Positions 13,029-23,863 of a stretch of 64,000 bases of DNA are shown piece by piece. A model generated the notes under the pieces. That model was not told the origin of the DNA and searched no databases. It saw nothing but the letters and a program-made list of their open reading frames with translations. Source of the DNA: Stachybotrys elegans (lineage: Eukaryota; Ascomycota; Sordariomycetes; Hypocreales; Stachybotryaceae); contig JAGPNK010000009.1 of NCBI GenBank assembly GCA_020746835.1, forward strand, positions 248,001-312,000, in the 5' to 3' direction. Positions within the stretch are counted from its first letter, which is position 1. Each line of letters starts with the position of its first letter. The translations under genes were made by a program, and so were the position numbers.

Positions 13029-14386
13029 TCATTTCCTGGGCTTGGTAATGTTGAAAAACTCGGTCAATCCTTCCACAACTGCCTCCACATTCATGTTCAC
13101 CAGGGGCATCCGATCATAGGAATCCTCCTTCATGATGGCTACCAGCGCCAGATACCTGTCCACCTCGCGGAGCATGATGGGCTTGTTGCTGTCATGGAGG
13201 ACCAGACAGCTCTCGGCCGTTGTGCAGCCGACCTGGTTCTCGAGCTTGGAGTTCCACGGCTCGCCCTCGAGACGCTTGCGGCTCTCGTCGCTGCGCTGCC
13301 ACGTGCCGTAGACCTCTGTGATGTCGATGATGACGTCAATGTAGTCGCTGCAAATCTCATAGCTGGCCATGTCGGCGGTGGCACTGTCAGTGGCGATGTA
13401 GATCTTGGAGAGGACGTCAAAGAGGTAAGCCTTCTCGAAACGGCACGTGCGGCAGAGGTTGGTGAGCATGGACTCGAGTGTGCCGAGGCGGGGGATGAGC
13501 TTCTGGATCACCTTGCTAAAGGCTTCGAAGATGGAGTGGTTGTAGATGGAGGTGAGGTGGAAGGTGACAGGGGCGTTCTCGAAGCCGTGGTCTGACAGCT
13601 CGTCCTGGATGCGGATGGTGATGTCGCGCTGTATGTCGAGCTTGTAGTCGTCGGACAGACCGTCGACCTTGTGGATGAAGACCTCGATGTTAATGTTGGG
13701 GTAAGACCGCTGCAGGGCGAGGATTGTCGTGTTGAGGCGCGCCACAGCCTCCAGGTAGTCATCCTGAGCATCTATGACCCAGATGAGAGCCCCGATCTCA
13801 CCAAAGATGGCATCCATGTCAAAATTTGGATCCTCCAGGATGTCAATCTGGCCTGGGAAATCCCAGACTTGGAAATCCATAAACGAGCTGTTCTTGTCAG
13901 TCGAGCCACGTAAAGATTGGTGATAAGGGCAGGGACCTACGCCATGGAATCCTTTTGTATACGCGCCGTGGACTCTAGGAACAACGTCTCGTTTGGGGGA
14001 AGCTTGTGGAAGACGACGCTAGAGATGGATGACTTTCCGCTCCTAAATTTCCCGATCAACTTCAAGGTTCTTGCACAACTGGTCATTGAAATCTACCTTC
14101 TTTGGCCCATCAAGAGAAGTCTTGGCTTGCCCTTGATGGGCATCCCGGGGCTGGGCTCAGCTGGCGCTTTGGCATCTTTGGGAGATGCTCCTCGTAGGCT
14201 CTGGTCACGGAGAAGTTGGAGCGTTAGCTTTGCGGAAGCGGCATTATCTGTGTAAGAGAAAGTCTGAGAAGGATGGGCAGCATGTAGGCTGGGTAGTGAT
14301 GCAGAACAAGGCGGGTTCGGCGGCATGATAACAACTGGGGAGTCAGGGCTTAGGAGAGCTTCGAGAGACCATAGAGCGTGTGTCAA
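13029..14386 (-). CDS. GTR2: Rag-type GTPase Gtr2 (RagC/D homologue)
   Basis: Small GTPase that pairs with Gtr1 on the vacuole and signals amino-acid status to TORC1. Joined exons give the P-loop [20 protein letters not shown], then [20 protein letters not shown], the G3 region [16 protein letters not shown] (WDFPGQ is typical of RagC/D), and [16 protein letters not shown]. The G4-like [14 protein letters not shown] and the Rag-specific [20 protein letters not shown] follow. The C-terminal roadblock-like half ends with FFNITKPRK. Two introns (about 14053-14087 and 13891-13944) interrupt the G domain. Two in-frame ATGs are possible, 14386 and 14326; the latter begins [12 protein letters not shown] and leaves a short disordered leader. 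The 3' end converges on APC4 with about 130 bp between. Confidence 0.93.
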
Positions 14387-15970
14387 ATGGCCTTGGATTC
14401 TCTGTTACCAGAGGAAAGTATGTCGGAGGCTCATTTTGCTGCGACTCAAAGGGTTCAATCCGCATGTCATTCCCGCATCTTCCCGCATCTTCCCGCATCT
14501 TCCAGCGACTACAGAAAGTATATTTTCTGACGGGCCACAGCATGCTTCCCACCACATGATACGACAGCGGGGGACAGCCGCAGAGGATGAGGGCAGCGTT
14601 CGGATCCCAACAATCTCGGGTCGGCAGAGAAAGCAGAGGGAAGGTAGCAGCAGTTGCACCTCTATGACGCAGGCCTTATCGCAAGAGCAAGGATTGTGCT
14701 GCGAGATGGAGGGGTATGTGACTGGGCAGAGGGATGGTGAAGGACAGAGAGAGAGATATCGGTCCGGATCGACGAATCGAATCGCTTGAGCCTGTACCAT
14801 GGTCGCCCGCGTCGGGGCAGGACAATTACGCGACAGGCAAGCAAGCAGCCAGCCGTGCCCCAGGCCCCCAAGTGCGTAGTAGACATGTGCTGTCGAAGAG
14901 CAGGGGCGGGGGGGATGCGACTAGCTGCAGCAAGGTGACACCCTTCTTCGTGTCCTTGGTCCTGCGGCTCACTCGAGCAAAAGCAGCGCCGCCAGAGGGC
15001 GTGTTTCGTTTCCCAGCTGCAGGGACCGTCCGCCTGCGCAAATGACATCACTCCAGCGTCGTTGAGGGAAACGATAAGGATCGAGACAGAAAATATAAGA
15101 AAAGTCCCGGGGGCGCAGGAGCCAAGGCGGCCAGGCTTACCTCCATTGTCCTAGGGGGTGCAACCGTCCCCGTCAAGATGCTGCAGCGTCGAATGAATCG
15201 CCGCGATGTGCACAGGCGTGTGGCAGCGCCGGCGTAAGCGAGTTCGTTATCGGGGTCCAATGATGAGGGACGGTGGCAGGGAGATGGCTGGCAGCTGATG
15301 CGCTGATAGATGGGCGTTGAAACGAGGTTGATGAGTTGAGAAGAGTCGATGATGGACAATGCTCATCATCAGCCATCGATAAGTGGTAATTACCTTAACT
15401 AACTAGGTAAGTGGCTGGTGCAGGCTGGAGATTATCCTCCCGCCTACCAACTTACCCTGTAGCCCAATGTGGTAAGAAAAGTGCGCCCACCGACCAGGTA
15501 TTTACAATCATCGTATGTTGAGTTAGGACATGGTTATTGTGTTTTTTATATTGGTGAAGAGTTTTCTGCGTCTCTCTTGCCGATATATTAAGTTGGTGAG
15601 AGATATACTCCACGTTTGTCTACCCACTTGTGAAGCCAGGTTTAAAAATCCACATTCATCGCGGGAACAACCGTCTTGGACCTCCAACCTTTTTTACAGA
15701 GCAAAACCATGCGAATCGCCCTTTTATTCTCAAGACTCGCTGGTCTCATCTGGTTTGAAAGACCGCTGAAAGAGAGTATGGATGAAACTCTTTTTGGTCT
15801 TCACGCTTCGTGCATGTGTACCGTCCGTCATCTTCCTGTTGGGCAGAACATCATCAAAAGTAGGGTTCGGCGTCTCGGCTCTCATTCGTGGAACGGTTGA
15901 GCTGCCTCCTCGAGAGTTCATGGCCTAGTTCCATGCATCAGTAAAAACAGGGAAATGAACAGATGATGTT
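14387..15970. other. Intergenic, 1.6 kb, upstream of GTR2
   Basis: Lies between the 5' side of GTR2 and the 3' end of the tautomerase gene. It includes a small 10-nt tandem repeat (listed separately). No protein-coding signal beyond low-complexity open frames is seen. Confidence 0.5.
14468..14503. repeat. Tandem 10-nt repeat, three copies
   Basis: The unit TCCCGCATCT occurs three times head to tail, about 100 bp upstream of the GTR2 start. It is too short to classify and may be replication slippage. Confidence 0.8.
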
Positions 15971-16831
15971 TTAAGCATGTCCAACCTTGCTGACAGCTCG
16001 AGTGTAGGAGTGATAGTCGTCGAGATCCGGCGTCTGCTCAGCAGCCAACTCCTCAATCTCGCCTGCTATCGTCTTGCCCTTCCACCCGAAACAGTCCTCC
16101 GGGACGGGCGTGAAGAAGACGAAACCCCGAGAGGGGACAACTCCCAAGGTGTGTTCCATGTGATCCTGCAGCAGAATGGCACTCCTCTTATTCGTCGCCG
16201 ACTGTACAAGATGGGGAGATGTCTTGATAGCGATGGTGTAGGAGGGCTCGAACGTGCCGCCAAAGAGCATGCAAATACCAGAGTTGAGCGTAATCGTGAT
16301 GGACGTGAGAGGTCGGTTGTATATTTTGGACAAAGCAATGGTCAACTGCGTCATGAATGTGAGCTCGTCGTTAACCTGCAAGGACCAGCAATGTTAGCCA
16401 TATGTGGGCAAATGCGTGGTAAGGTCAAGGCAAACAAGGCGGAATCTCACCATCACGTTAGTCTTGATTTCGGCCACCACGGGAGCACGATTTCGGATGC
16501 GCTCCGTCTCGGCATCGATGTTTGTCTCTCCAGGGACTTCTCGGAGCAAGTTGCCGCGCTGCTGCCCAAGAGTAGGCGTAGAACGCATGCGGTGCACGTT
16601 TCTAGGCCGCGAGGGCGGTGAGTTGTACACGTACTCGGGCTCTTCCTGGACACGGCCTTCCATAACGGGGTAGAGACCTTGTCTTCTCGAGGTTGAGGCG
16701 GGTGCCGGTGGTGCAAGGGTTGAGTCTTCTCCCGAAGGCGGGAGCTCAGAGACGATGGATGAAGCAGCCTCTCCTTGCGGCAGACCTTGCTTCGAATGAG
16801 CGAGGCCCTCTGAAGCAGAATCACCACTCAT
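15971..16831 (-). CDS. MIF-like tautomerase with ~115-residue N-terminal extension
   Basis: Two exons. Exon 1 (from ATG 16831) encodes a Ser/Pro-rich, probably disordered segment of about 115 residues that runs into RNRAPVVAEIKTNVM, equivalent to the first strand of MIF. An intron of about 75 nt (GTGAGA donor, TTGCAG acceptor) separates it from VNDELTFMTQLTIALSKIYN, SITITLNSGICMLFGGTFEP and GVVPSRGFVFFTPVPEDCFG, with the MIF-like NxG/CFGWKGKTIA end. MIF and D-DT are trimeric tautomerases whose N-terminal Pro, exposed after Met removal, is the catalytic base. Here the aligned Pro is internal, so classical activity would need proteolytic processing. The fold assignment is good; function is unknown. 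Confidence 0.82.
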
Positions 16832-17580
16832 GCTCTCTGATTTGGCGTTTGGTGTTTGGTGCGGAGAGGGTATATATTGAAGTCGGGGTGAACTTGCTCT
16901 TCATCACCTACATAGGCAGAGCAATACAGGTGAGAAGGACTGTATCAGGCCTCATCAAGACGGGCAAAGTGTGAAAACACTGATGAAGGCTCGGTCAGCA
17001 CCAAGCAAAGCTTTATACCACGAACCGTGCTGAGGGTGCAAGCGTGAAGTCCAAGAGCTGCCAGGTGGTACGGGCTGTGCGGACGTCATTTCGGCTGCCA
17101 GAACCAGGGCATTGCTACGGGCCGTCGGGCATGTGGGCATCATGGCTGTCGCTGGTCTAAAAAACCAGCAAGAGAGCAAATTCCGACAAAGTTGCTTCGC
17201 ACTCTTGGTAGAAAAAGAAGCAAAACAGAGCGCAGCAAACAAGAGGTCTGGGTACTTGAGTTGGCTTGGCTTGCTTATCAAAGGGCAATGCCTGTGAAAC
17301 TAGCCTCTTCCTTGGCAAACAAAATGAACATGGTATATACATCGCGCCAAGGAATGTCAGACCGTGGAGAACTAATTGGCCGTTTACAAGGAAAAAGAGG
17401 ATGTCATTGACCTCGAACTATATACAATGCATGGGCCGATCCGATATCATAGAGATTACAACTGCATCCAACAAACACAACAAACGCCCCCATAGACAAT
17501 GCGAGGGATATCTGATAGTACCCCACCAAGCAGCCTCAATGTTTCAGCCTCGACGCCTCCCACTCTCGAATGATGCAAGC
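16832..17580. other. Intergenic, ~750 bp
   Basis: Contains the promoter of the tautomerase gene and the 3' flank of the membrane-protein gene. Nothing else is recognised. Confidence 0.5.
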
Positions 17581-18309
17581 CTAAGACAGAGCAGGGCTGC
17601 TGGCCTTGCGCTCGTGGGCGCTGACCTCGACGTCAACCTTGCGCTCCATGGCGGCTTGATAGGCGGCCATGCCCAGCACAATTGCCTCAAGTGGCACGAG
17701 GAGGATGGTAAGGCCAAGACCGACCTGGCTCTGTTGGCAGAGAGTCTCGAAGTGCGGCTCGACTTGCATGGGCACGCCGCTCCAGCGGCAGGTCCAGGAC
17801 TGGAAGGTGTGGGTGCTGGAGGCGTTGACGCCATAGTAAAAGGCCATGGAGATGAGGCTGACAATGAACCCGATGAGAGGGGCGGCCATGTTGATGGAGG
17901 TGTGGAAGCCGGCACGAAGCTGATTTGCCATGTTAGTCTCCTCATTGGCGCATGTAATATGTAGGGGGCATGGACTTACAGAGGAGGTCTTGCTCACGGC
18001 AAGGGACGCCAGGCTGGTGACCATGACAATGACGCTCGTAGCAATGAGAGCGTGGGTGGGACGGATGTCGAAGTTCTGGGGCCACAGGGGGAGGAGGAAC
18101 TCGGCAGGGACATGCGTGCGGCTGTAGACGGCGAGCGCGTCGGCCGAGAGACCGAGGACGGTGACACTGGCGGCCAGAGCCAGGGCGGTTGCGAAAACGC
18201 GCGAGGAGTCGAGGATGGCAATGGTGCGCATCTTGGGGTAGACGTGGAGGAGGTCTCGAGAATCCTGCTCGAAGTTGGAGACGGAGCTCTCAATCTTGGT
18301 GGTGGACAT
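17581..18309 (-). CDS. Four-span membrane protein, unknown function
   Basis: No family is recognised. From MSTTKIESSVSNFEQDSRDL the protein has a short cytosolic-looking start. Four hydrophobic segments follow: VFATALALAASVTVLGLSAD, ALIATSVIVMVTSLASLAV, APLIGFIVSLISMAFYYGV and VGLGLTILLVPLEAIVLGMA. A loop between segments 3 and 4 holds two Cys (SWTCRW, ETLCQQ) that could form a disulfide. The tail is charged. A 60-nt stretch at about 17935-17994 has a perfect GTAAGT donor, a GACTAAC branch-like site and an AAATCAG acceptor. It is a multiple of three without stops, so the open frame reads through it, but it is most likely an intron. The spliced protein would be about 222 residues. Confidence 0.75.
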   Translation of the reverse strand: MSTTKIESSVSNFEQDSRDLLHVYPKMRTIAILDSSRVFATALALAASVTVLGLSADALAVYSRTHVPAEFLLPLWPQNFDIRPTHALIATSVIVMVTSLASLAVSKTSSVSPCPLHITCANEETNMANQLRAGFHTSINMAAPLIGFIVSLISMAFYYGVNASSTHTFQSWTCRWSGVPMQVEPHFETLCQQSQVGLGLTILLVPLEAIVLGMAAYQAAMERKVDVEVSAHERKASSPALS

Positions 18310-19180
18310 TGTGAGGAGAGTATGTATTACGAGAAGAAGAGCAATGGAAGGATGCTAGGAGAATGGGTATATAGGTATGTAGAGAGAGATGGATAGTAAA
18401 AAAAAAAATAGAGACGGAGAGAAGAAAGGAAAAAGTAGAAAATGGAAGCAACCCGGGCCTCACACGACTGTCAAATGGCGACGATGAAGTTGATGATTTA
18501 CAAACAGAAGCGCTGGCAAAGGGGATCAGCAGTGATTCAAATACGTTCGGCAAGCTTGGCCGACAAGACACAGAGCCGCCGTGGCTACGGATACAAGACT
18601 GCCATGCAGCCTCGACAGACCAATGAGGCTCGAGGTGAGGCCTCGCGTCGAGCAGCCACGCGCCTGGCCTTGCAGCAGGTCGCAGGGTGGGACGATTGCC
18701 TAACCGCGCGCGCTAGAACTGCGCAAGACCTGCATACTCGCTCTTGCGTGCAGCCGCCGGATGGCACGCCATGGGCGAGGAGATGCGATATGGGATGGGA
18801 GGAAGCGTGACGTGACTGTGGTGTTTTGCGGGCGGGATTGGCTGGAGGGTTTAATGGGGCGGCGGTTAGCACTGCTGGGGGGGACGGGCTGCCCAATCAA
18901 CGCCCTTTACTGTTTCCGTTTCCGAAATAGCAGCGGCGGCAAACAAACAGTTGTTTTGCGGGGTCTTTCGGCAGAGGAGATGGGACGGGAAACAGGGCGC
19001 TAAGGGACATGTCGATCGCTGCCTGGTTTGGCCGTTGTGGTTTGCGGATGAGCGTTGCACAACAGGGGGCGGAAAATGTACTGTATGCGTGTACTCGTGA
19101 TAGTCCGCCCTACTTTGCCGGATACCCAGGTCCTTCCTTCAATTTGGGAGCTCCTTGGGAACTGGGAAGGAGGTAAAGGT

Positions 19181-19196
19181 AGGTACCTAGGTACCT
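19181..19196. other. 16-bp perfect palindrome (AGGTACCTAGGTACCT)
   Basis: The sequence equals its own reverse complement and is built from TAGGTA/TACCTA units, a motif that recurs in other intergenic parts of the window. It could bind a dimeric regulator or be a chance product of a common fungal intergenic word. Confidence 0.75.
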
Positions 19197-20911
19197 GTAT
19201 GCACTTAGTACATCACGTGAACCCGTCACAAATGACTTGGCCCGATATTTTTCGGCTTCCCCACTGCTCTTCTGTCCATCATCCCATCTAGGCCTTTTCT
19301 CTTTTCTTTTTCTTTGTTATTATTAGCAGCTGGTCTGGTCGTTTGGGTGATTTGCTTTCCCTCCACTGGCCCCCACGAAGAGATGAGATACCTGGCCTGC
19401 CGTTCGCTTCAGCCCGGCAATCTGCGACGCTTCGCACGAAGCGTAATGTAATAGGGATGCTGCGTCAGGCGTAGCCGAAACGCTTTCCCCTTCCCCCGTG
19501 TGCTTTCGTTACGTGCGTCCAGCATGGGTACATACATACCTGGAAAAGAGGCTCGACAGCGATGGGCTCGGAGGGAGGGCAGTAGCCAGGATGGTGAATG
19601 AACGGAAAGAAAAAAGTTTCAAGGCGACCATCCACTTGCAAATCTTGGTCGGCCCCAACGGCCGGGCCCTTACACACCCTGTCCCTGCCGGGACCCGAAC
19701 CAACGTTGCTGGATCAGTCTAGCACAACGCAACGCCGCAGTCCATTTTCGTTGTCTTGGTCATCTCTCTCTCTCGCACTGGTGGACGGTTTAGGCAGTGG
19801 ATCACAAACAAAAATCGACCAGGTCCTGGATCACCCCTGAAAGCGTCTTTCTCTTCCCTCCGACGGCGCTGTTCGTGGCTGTTCCTGGCGGTGATCAGGT
19901 AGATCACCGTCCGGATGCCTTGGTTTCCGAGATGAAGGCGTCCAACCATTCCCCTGTCCTGGAGGCCTGGGGGGCATGAACCCGTTGACTGCCGAAAGAC
20001 CAACGCCAATCTATTGATGTCGAAGAAAAAGAAAGAAGGAAGAAAGAAAGAACAAAGTAATGCTGCTGGGCCCGGGGAAATTTTGCCGAGCTGGACACCT
20101 ACCACATGGCTACTAGGAACATTGCTTTCTCAATATGGATGCCCCCCTTGTATCGCGGATGTAATTCAAGCACACGCACATGCATACGCACGGATGGATT
20201 GCGGACTGATGTGATCACGACAGCCTCGTCTCCAGTCGTCGATCGCTCGTATGCACAGCGCAATCCCCTCGCCGGACGGAACCACCAGCACCAAGCTTTG
20301 ACGAAAAGAAGGAAAAACCCGTCGGCATTGCAAATGCCTAGGTGTACGCCAGACTAGCAGTAGGGCGCCACAACAGAGACGAGCGACGGTTGGTGGCAGA
20401 CAGTCATTCCACTTATTTCCTGGTCTCCCTCCCACCCCACGCTCGATGTATGTATCGTCTGCCCTACGACTATGTCGTTTCAATAGCCTGGTAAGGTTAT
20501 TGGTTCTCGACCAGTACCGCGGATACCACTGCCGGGGCCGAGAGGACCATGACAAGCCCGAGGGTGTGGGCAACGCCCAAGAAGATGGACAGGCAGATAT
20601 CTGTGTTGGGCAAAGACATGCCCAAAACTACCTTGCAAACGCCTCGAGGCAGCTGAGAATCCCATCAATCGTCGAGGCTAGGCTGCTTCTGGTGAAGCTT
20701 GCGTGCGCTGCTCGTTTCCTTTGGTGGAAGGGGGGTTGGCTCGTGCAAGGCCTGACTTCAACGCCTTCTATGTGCCCTCTCTCATTTATTATTGACGGCT
20801 ATTTTCAAGGAACCCCCGCCCACTTCCTATCGGGATCGACGCCCGAGATCCAATCCCTTGGGTTGGAATGGTTTTTTTTTCGCATCGGCATATGGGATCG
20901 CTGGGGCTAGA

Positions 20912-20924
20912 CCCCCCCCCCCCC
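20912..20924. repeat. Poly-C run (13 nt)
   Basis: Thirteen consecutive C within intergenic DNA, a likely length-uncertain homopolymer. Confidence 0.9.
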
Positions 20925-21872
20925 TCCTTGTGCAAGGGGTTTTGTGCCTGTCAGAGATTGGGCTGCGAGGAAGAGAAAACGATGGGCGGCGGTGATGGGA
21001 ATCTTGGGATTGCCATTACGACACCCGAAACTTGCCAAGGTGCTTCCATCTTCCTGAGAGCAAAGATTGGCAGGGTCGGGAACCCATCTCTACCCCCCGG
21101 AAAACGACAGCTCACCAGGTAATGCAGGAACCAGGCAGCCGCCGGCCTACAGTGCGAGCAAAATGGAAGTTGGTGCAAAGGGTGAGGTTTGCGGCTGAGA
21201 CATGACCGGGAACATCCTTGTTATTCCCCATGTCGGTGCAAAGACTCCGTACATCTGGCCAAAAACGAAACATGCGCACACCACCGACCCAGAATGCGGA
21301 GACTTTGCAGGCTCACCCATATCCATTAGATGCTCCGTACAGGCTCGCGATGTCATCCCCCCCCATACAGCAGGCCTTGTTTTGTGCCTTCTTGGCCGCC
21401 TGGCTGCGACATGCGCCGGCAACGGGAATTACCGACACAAGGAGGACTGCGACACGCATTCGCTTACGATAGGGTGTGGTGGCTGCAGCAGCTGCTGCTG
21501 CGTCTCACGTTTTCCCCCTCCTCTTATGCAGGTGCCCGTATCGAGTCTTTCGAGTTGGGATGCATTTGTCCCAGGCCAGAAAACAAACCTAACCCGCATG
21601 CCATTATGTGATGCCGCAAAGAAGATTGCAAGAAAACGGCGTGATGACTGATCCCCAACAACTACCGTCCCCCCTGGCCAAGGCAGTCGTCCTCCCTTCG
21701 GGCTCCTCCAAGGGTGTATCCCTGATGACGATGATAGCATAGGTATGTATGTACGAATGGATGCTTGGCTGCCCGCTGGCTGATACCCGTACTAATTACC
21801 GATCCAACATCCTTGAACGGCCTCGACCCGGCAGCCTTCCGAACCCGCCTGCACTTCATCCCATCCGCATAG

Positions 21873-21873
<1 letters not shown>

Positions 21874-21906
<33 letters not shown>
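21874..21906. repeat. CA dinucleotide microsatellite
   Basis: About 16 uninterrupted CA units in intergenic DNA, likely length-polymorphic among strains. Confidence 0.95.
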
Positions 21907-21909
<3 letters not shown>

Positions 21910-22654
21910 GTCCTCAACACCAAGGCCAGCTTCGCCCACCGACTTGGGTCTCTCCCCTCTCACCTGCATACATATCCCAGGCCCATGACGATGTAGCTGA
22001 ATCTCACGTCCGGCAAAAGCTCCCCCCGGCCCCCTACCAATCCCATCCTTTCCTCTTCGCCCCCCCCGATCTTTCTGCCCGCCATATCCTGGAAGACATT
22101 CTCCCGGGACCCAACCTGTCGGGATCACCACCATCATGATGCATTTCCCTCCCCCGGCTCTCTGTAGCCTGTCCGCTCTGCTGGATCCCCCCCATACACC
22201 CTCCCTGTTTCTCCTCCTCCTCCTCCTCCTCCTCATCAGCATCATCCATAGGTATCTACATAGACGCCCCTCGTTCGTATCCGTCGTGAGCACAGGGCAA
22301 TCCAGCCTGGACAAAGCGCCCAACTACCCAACACTGTGCGGCTTCTTCTTCTCCATCCCCAAGTATCGATTTGCGCCTAGTTCTTCGCCCCTCCTCGCTG
22401 ACACCGGCGCTACCCATTGATCTGTCAAGCCTTGTGGTCTTCGCTTCAAACTATAATAGCTTCCTCATCCCCACCCCCTCCTGTCACTTTGTGAACCGCT
22501 CAAGCCACGCGCACATAGACTCGCGCTACTCACATTCTCTCCCATCTTCTACTCCCCTCATCACTCCTCCTCCTCCTCTACAACATAGCATCCCCCACGT
22601 CTCATCCGTTCTCCCTTTGCATCTACCTCGGTCAAGCAGACACCTGTATTCACT

Positions 22655-23439
22655 ATGGAGCTCTCATCGTCTTCCTCCAAGCAGTCCCAAACCACCAGCT
22701 TTGTAAGTCAAAAAGCTACGAAAGACCGTTGTAAACACCCCAAGAGTCTAACCACATGTATCTACTACAGCATCTCTTCTCCAAACTCCCCACAGAGCTC
22801 CGTCTCCGCATCTGGAGCTTCAACCTACCCAAGACACGCCTCGTCCCCATCACCTGCGGCGCATCACCAAGCGACTGCGAGCCGCCCTCCTCGCGCTTCC
22901 TCCTCTCTGGCTGTCTCTCCAACGCCCCCATCCCCGCCAACCTCCATGCCTGCGCAGAGTCGCGCGCCGAGGCCCTCAAGCACTTTGACCTCTTCTTTGG
23001 CTTCGCCCGTGGGCCCGGCAAGGTCTTCTTCAACCCCTTTGCCGATGTCCCCTACTTCGGCCCCCGCGACGGCTTCATGGCCGCCGACTCGCAGTTTCAC
23101 ACCTTCATGACCATGTCTGACCCAGACGACCTGGCTTGCGTCCGCTCCGTCGCCATCAGCGACGCCCTCTTCTGGATCGGCCCGGAGTACCACTCAATGA
23201 CGGCCGGCTCCATGACGGCCGCCGTCCTCAGGCAGATGTGCCTGCGCTTGCCCAACCTCGAGGACATCATCTTCGTCCCTCGCGACCAAGACCTCGAGTT
23301 ATGCAAGTTTGAGACGGTTGAAAGAATGGCCTACCAGATCCAGACTTCCATGGCCACCGTCTGCGCCCAGTATCCCAGCTGGAGGCCGCCCGCTTGGCGT
23401 ATCCTCCCTTTGAGCGCCCTTTCTCAGGAGCAGCCATAG
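22655..23439 (+). CDS. 2EXR-domain protein
   Basis: Exon 1 encodes MELSSSSSKQSQTTSF. An intron with a GTAAGT donor and CTACAG acceptor (about 22703-22770) joins to HLFSKLPTELRLRIWSFNLP, the hallmark start of the 2EXR domain (F..LP.ELRL.IW). That domain is common in expanded, mostly uncharacterised fungal families. Further family-like features are CAESRAEALKHFDLFF near residue 80, and later ADSQFHTFMTM and LARLPNLEDI-like helices (RLPNLEDIIFVPRDQDLELC). The predicted length is about 237 residues, ending LSALSQEQP. No catalytic motif is seen, and function is unknown for the family. Confidence 0.85.
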
Positions 23440-23863
23440 GAAGGTCGCGGGGTTCTCGCCATGAGAGATTGTGTACATTTGTTCACTTCTCATTGCCCTT
23501 TTTGCAATGCTTGGATGACGGGGCTGGAGTTATGGAGCTGGGCCTCTCGAGATTAATTGTAGAGGATCAGGATTCTTATTTGGATTTGATATATGAGGCA
23601 AGGTAGGATTTCTTTGGAACAAGGCACAGACGTGCCACGCTGTATACCCCGTTTAACGTGTACATGATGGAAATATTAGAATGGGGACAAGGGATTCCCC
23701 AACACCCAGGGCAACATTGCCGCAGCGAATGGTGTGGCATAATAATTGATTATATTCGTTATCAGTATTGTATTGCAGTCGTACAAGTCGTCTCACCCGG
23801 GTGCGGATGAGGTTGTCATTTCTAAAGACGTTACATGCGCGCGCTCTGGCAATATGCGACACA
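23440..23863. other. Convergent 3' intergenic, ~420 bp
   Basis: Shared 3' flank of the 2EXR gene and the hydrolase gene. It is A/T-richer than the coding DNA around it, and no gene is seen. Confidence 0.5.

Larger units (their letters stand above)
18310..22654. other. Gene-poor intergenic region, 4.3 kb
   Basis: Lies between two divergent genes. Open frames are scattered and low-complexity, with no recognisable product or exon pattern. It contains a poly-A run (18398-18408), a 16-bp palindrome (19181-19196), a C13 run (20912-20924) and a CA microsatellite (21874-21906). C/T-rich sequence at 22200-22650 is probably the leader and promoter of the 2EXR gene. A long non-coding transcript cannot be excluded. 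Confidence 0.5.

Noticed and set aside
19660..19740. tRNA-like word GGTTCGGGTCC on the minus strand
   Set aside because: The T-arm flanks do not pair and there is no acceptor stem or A box at the right distance.
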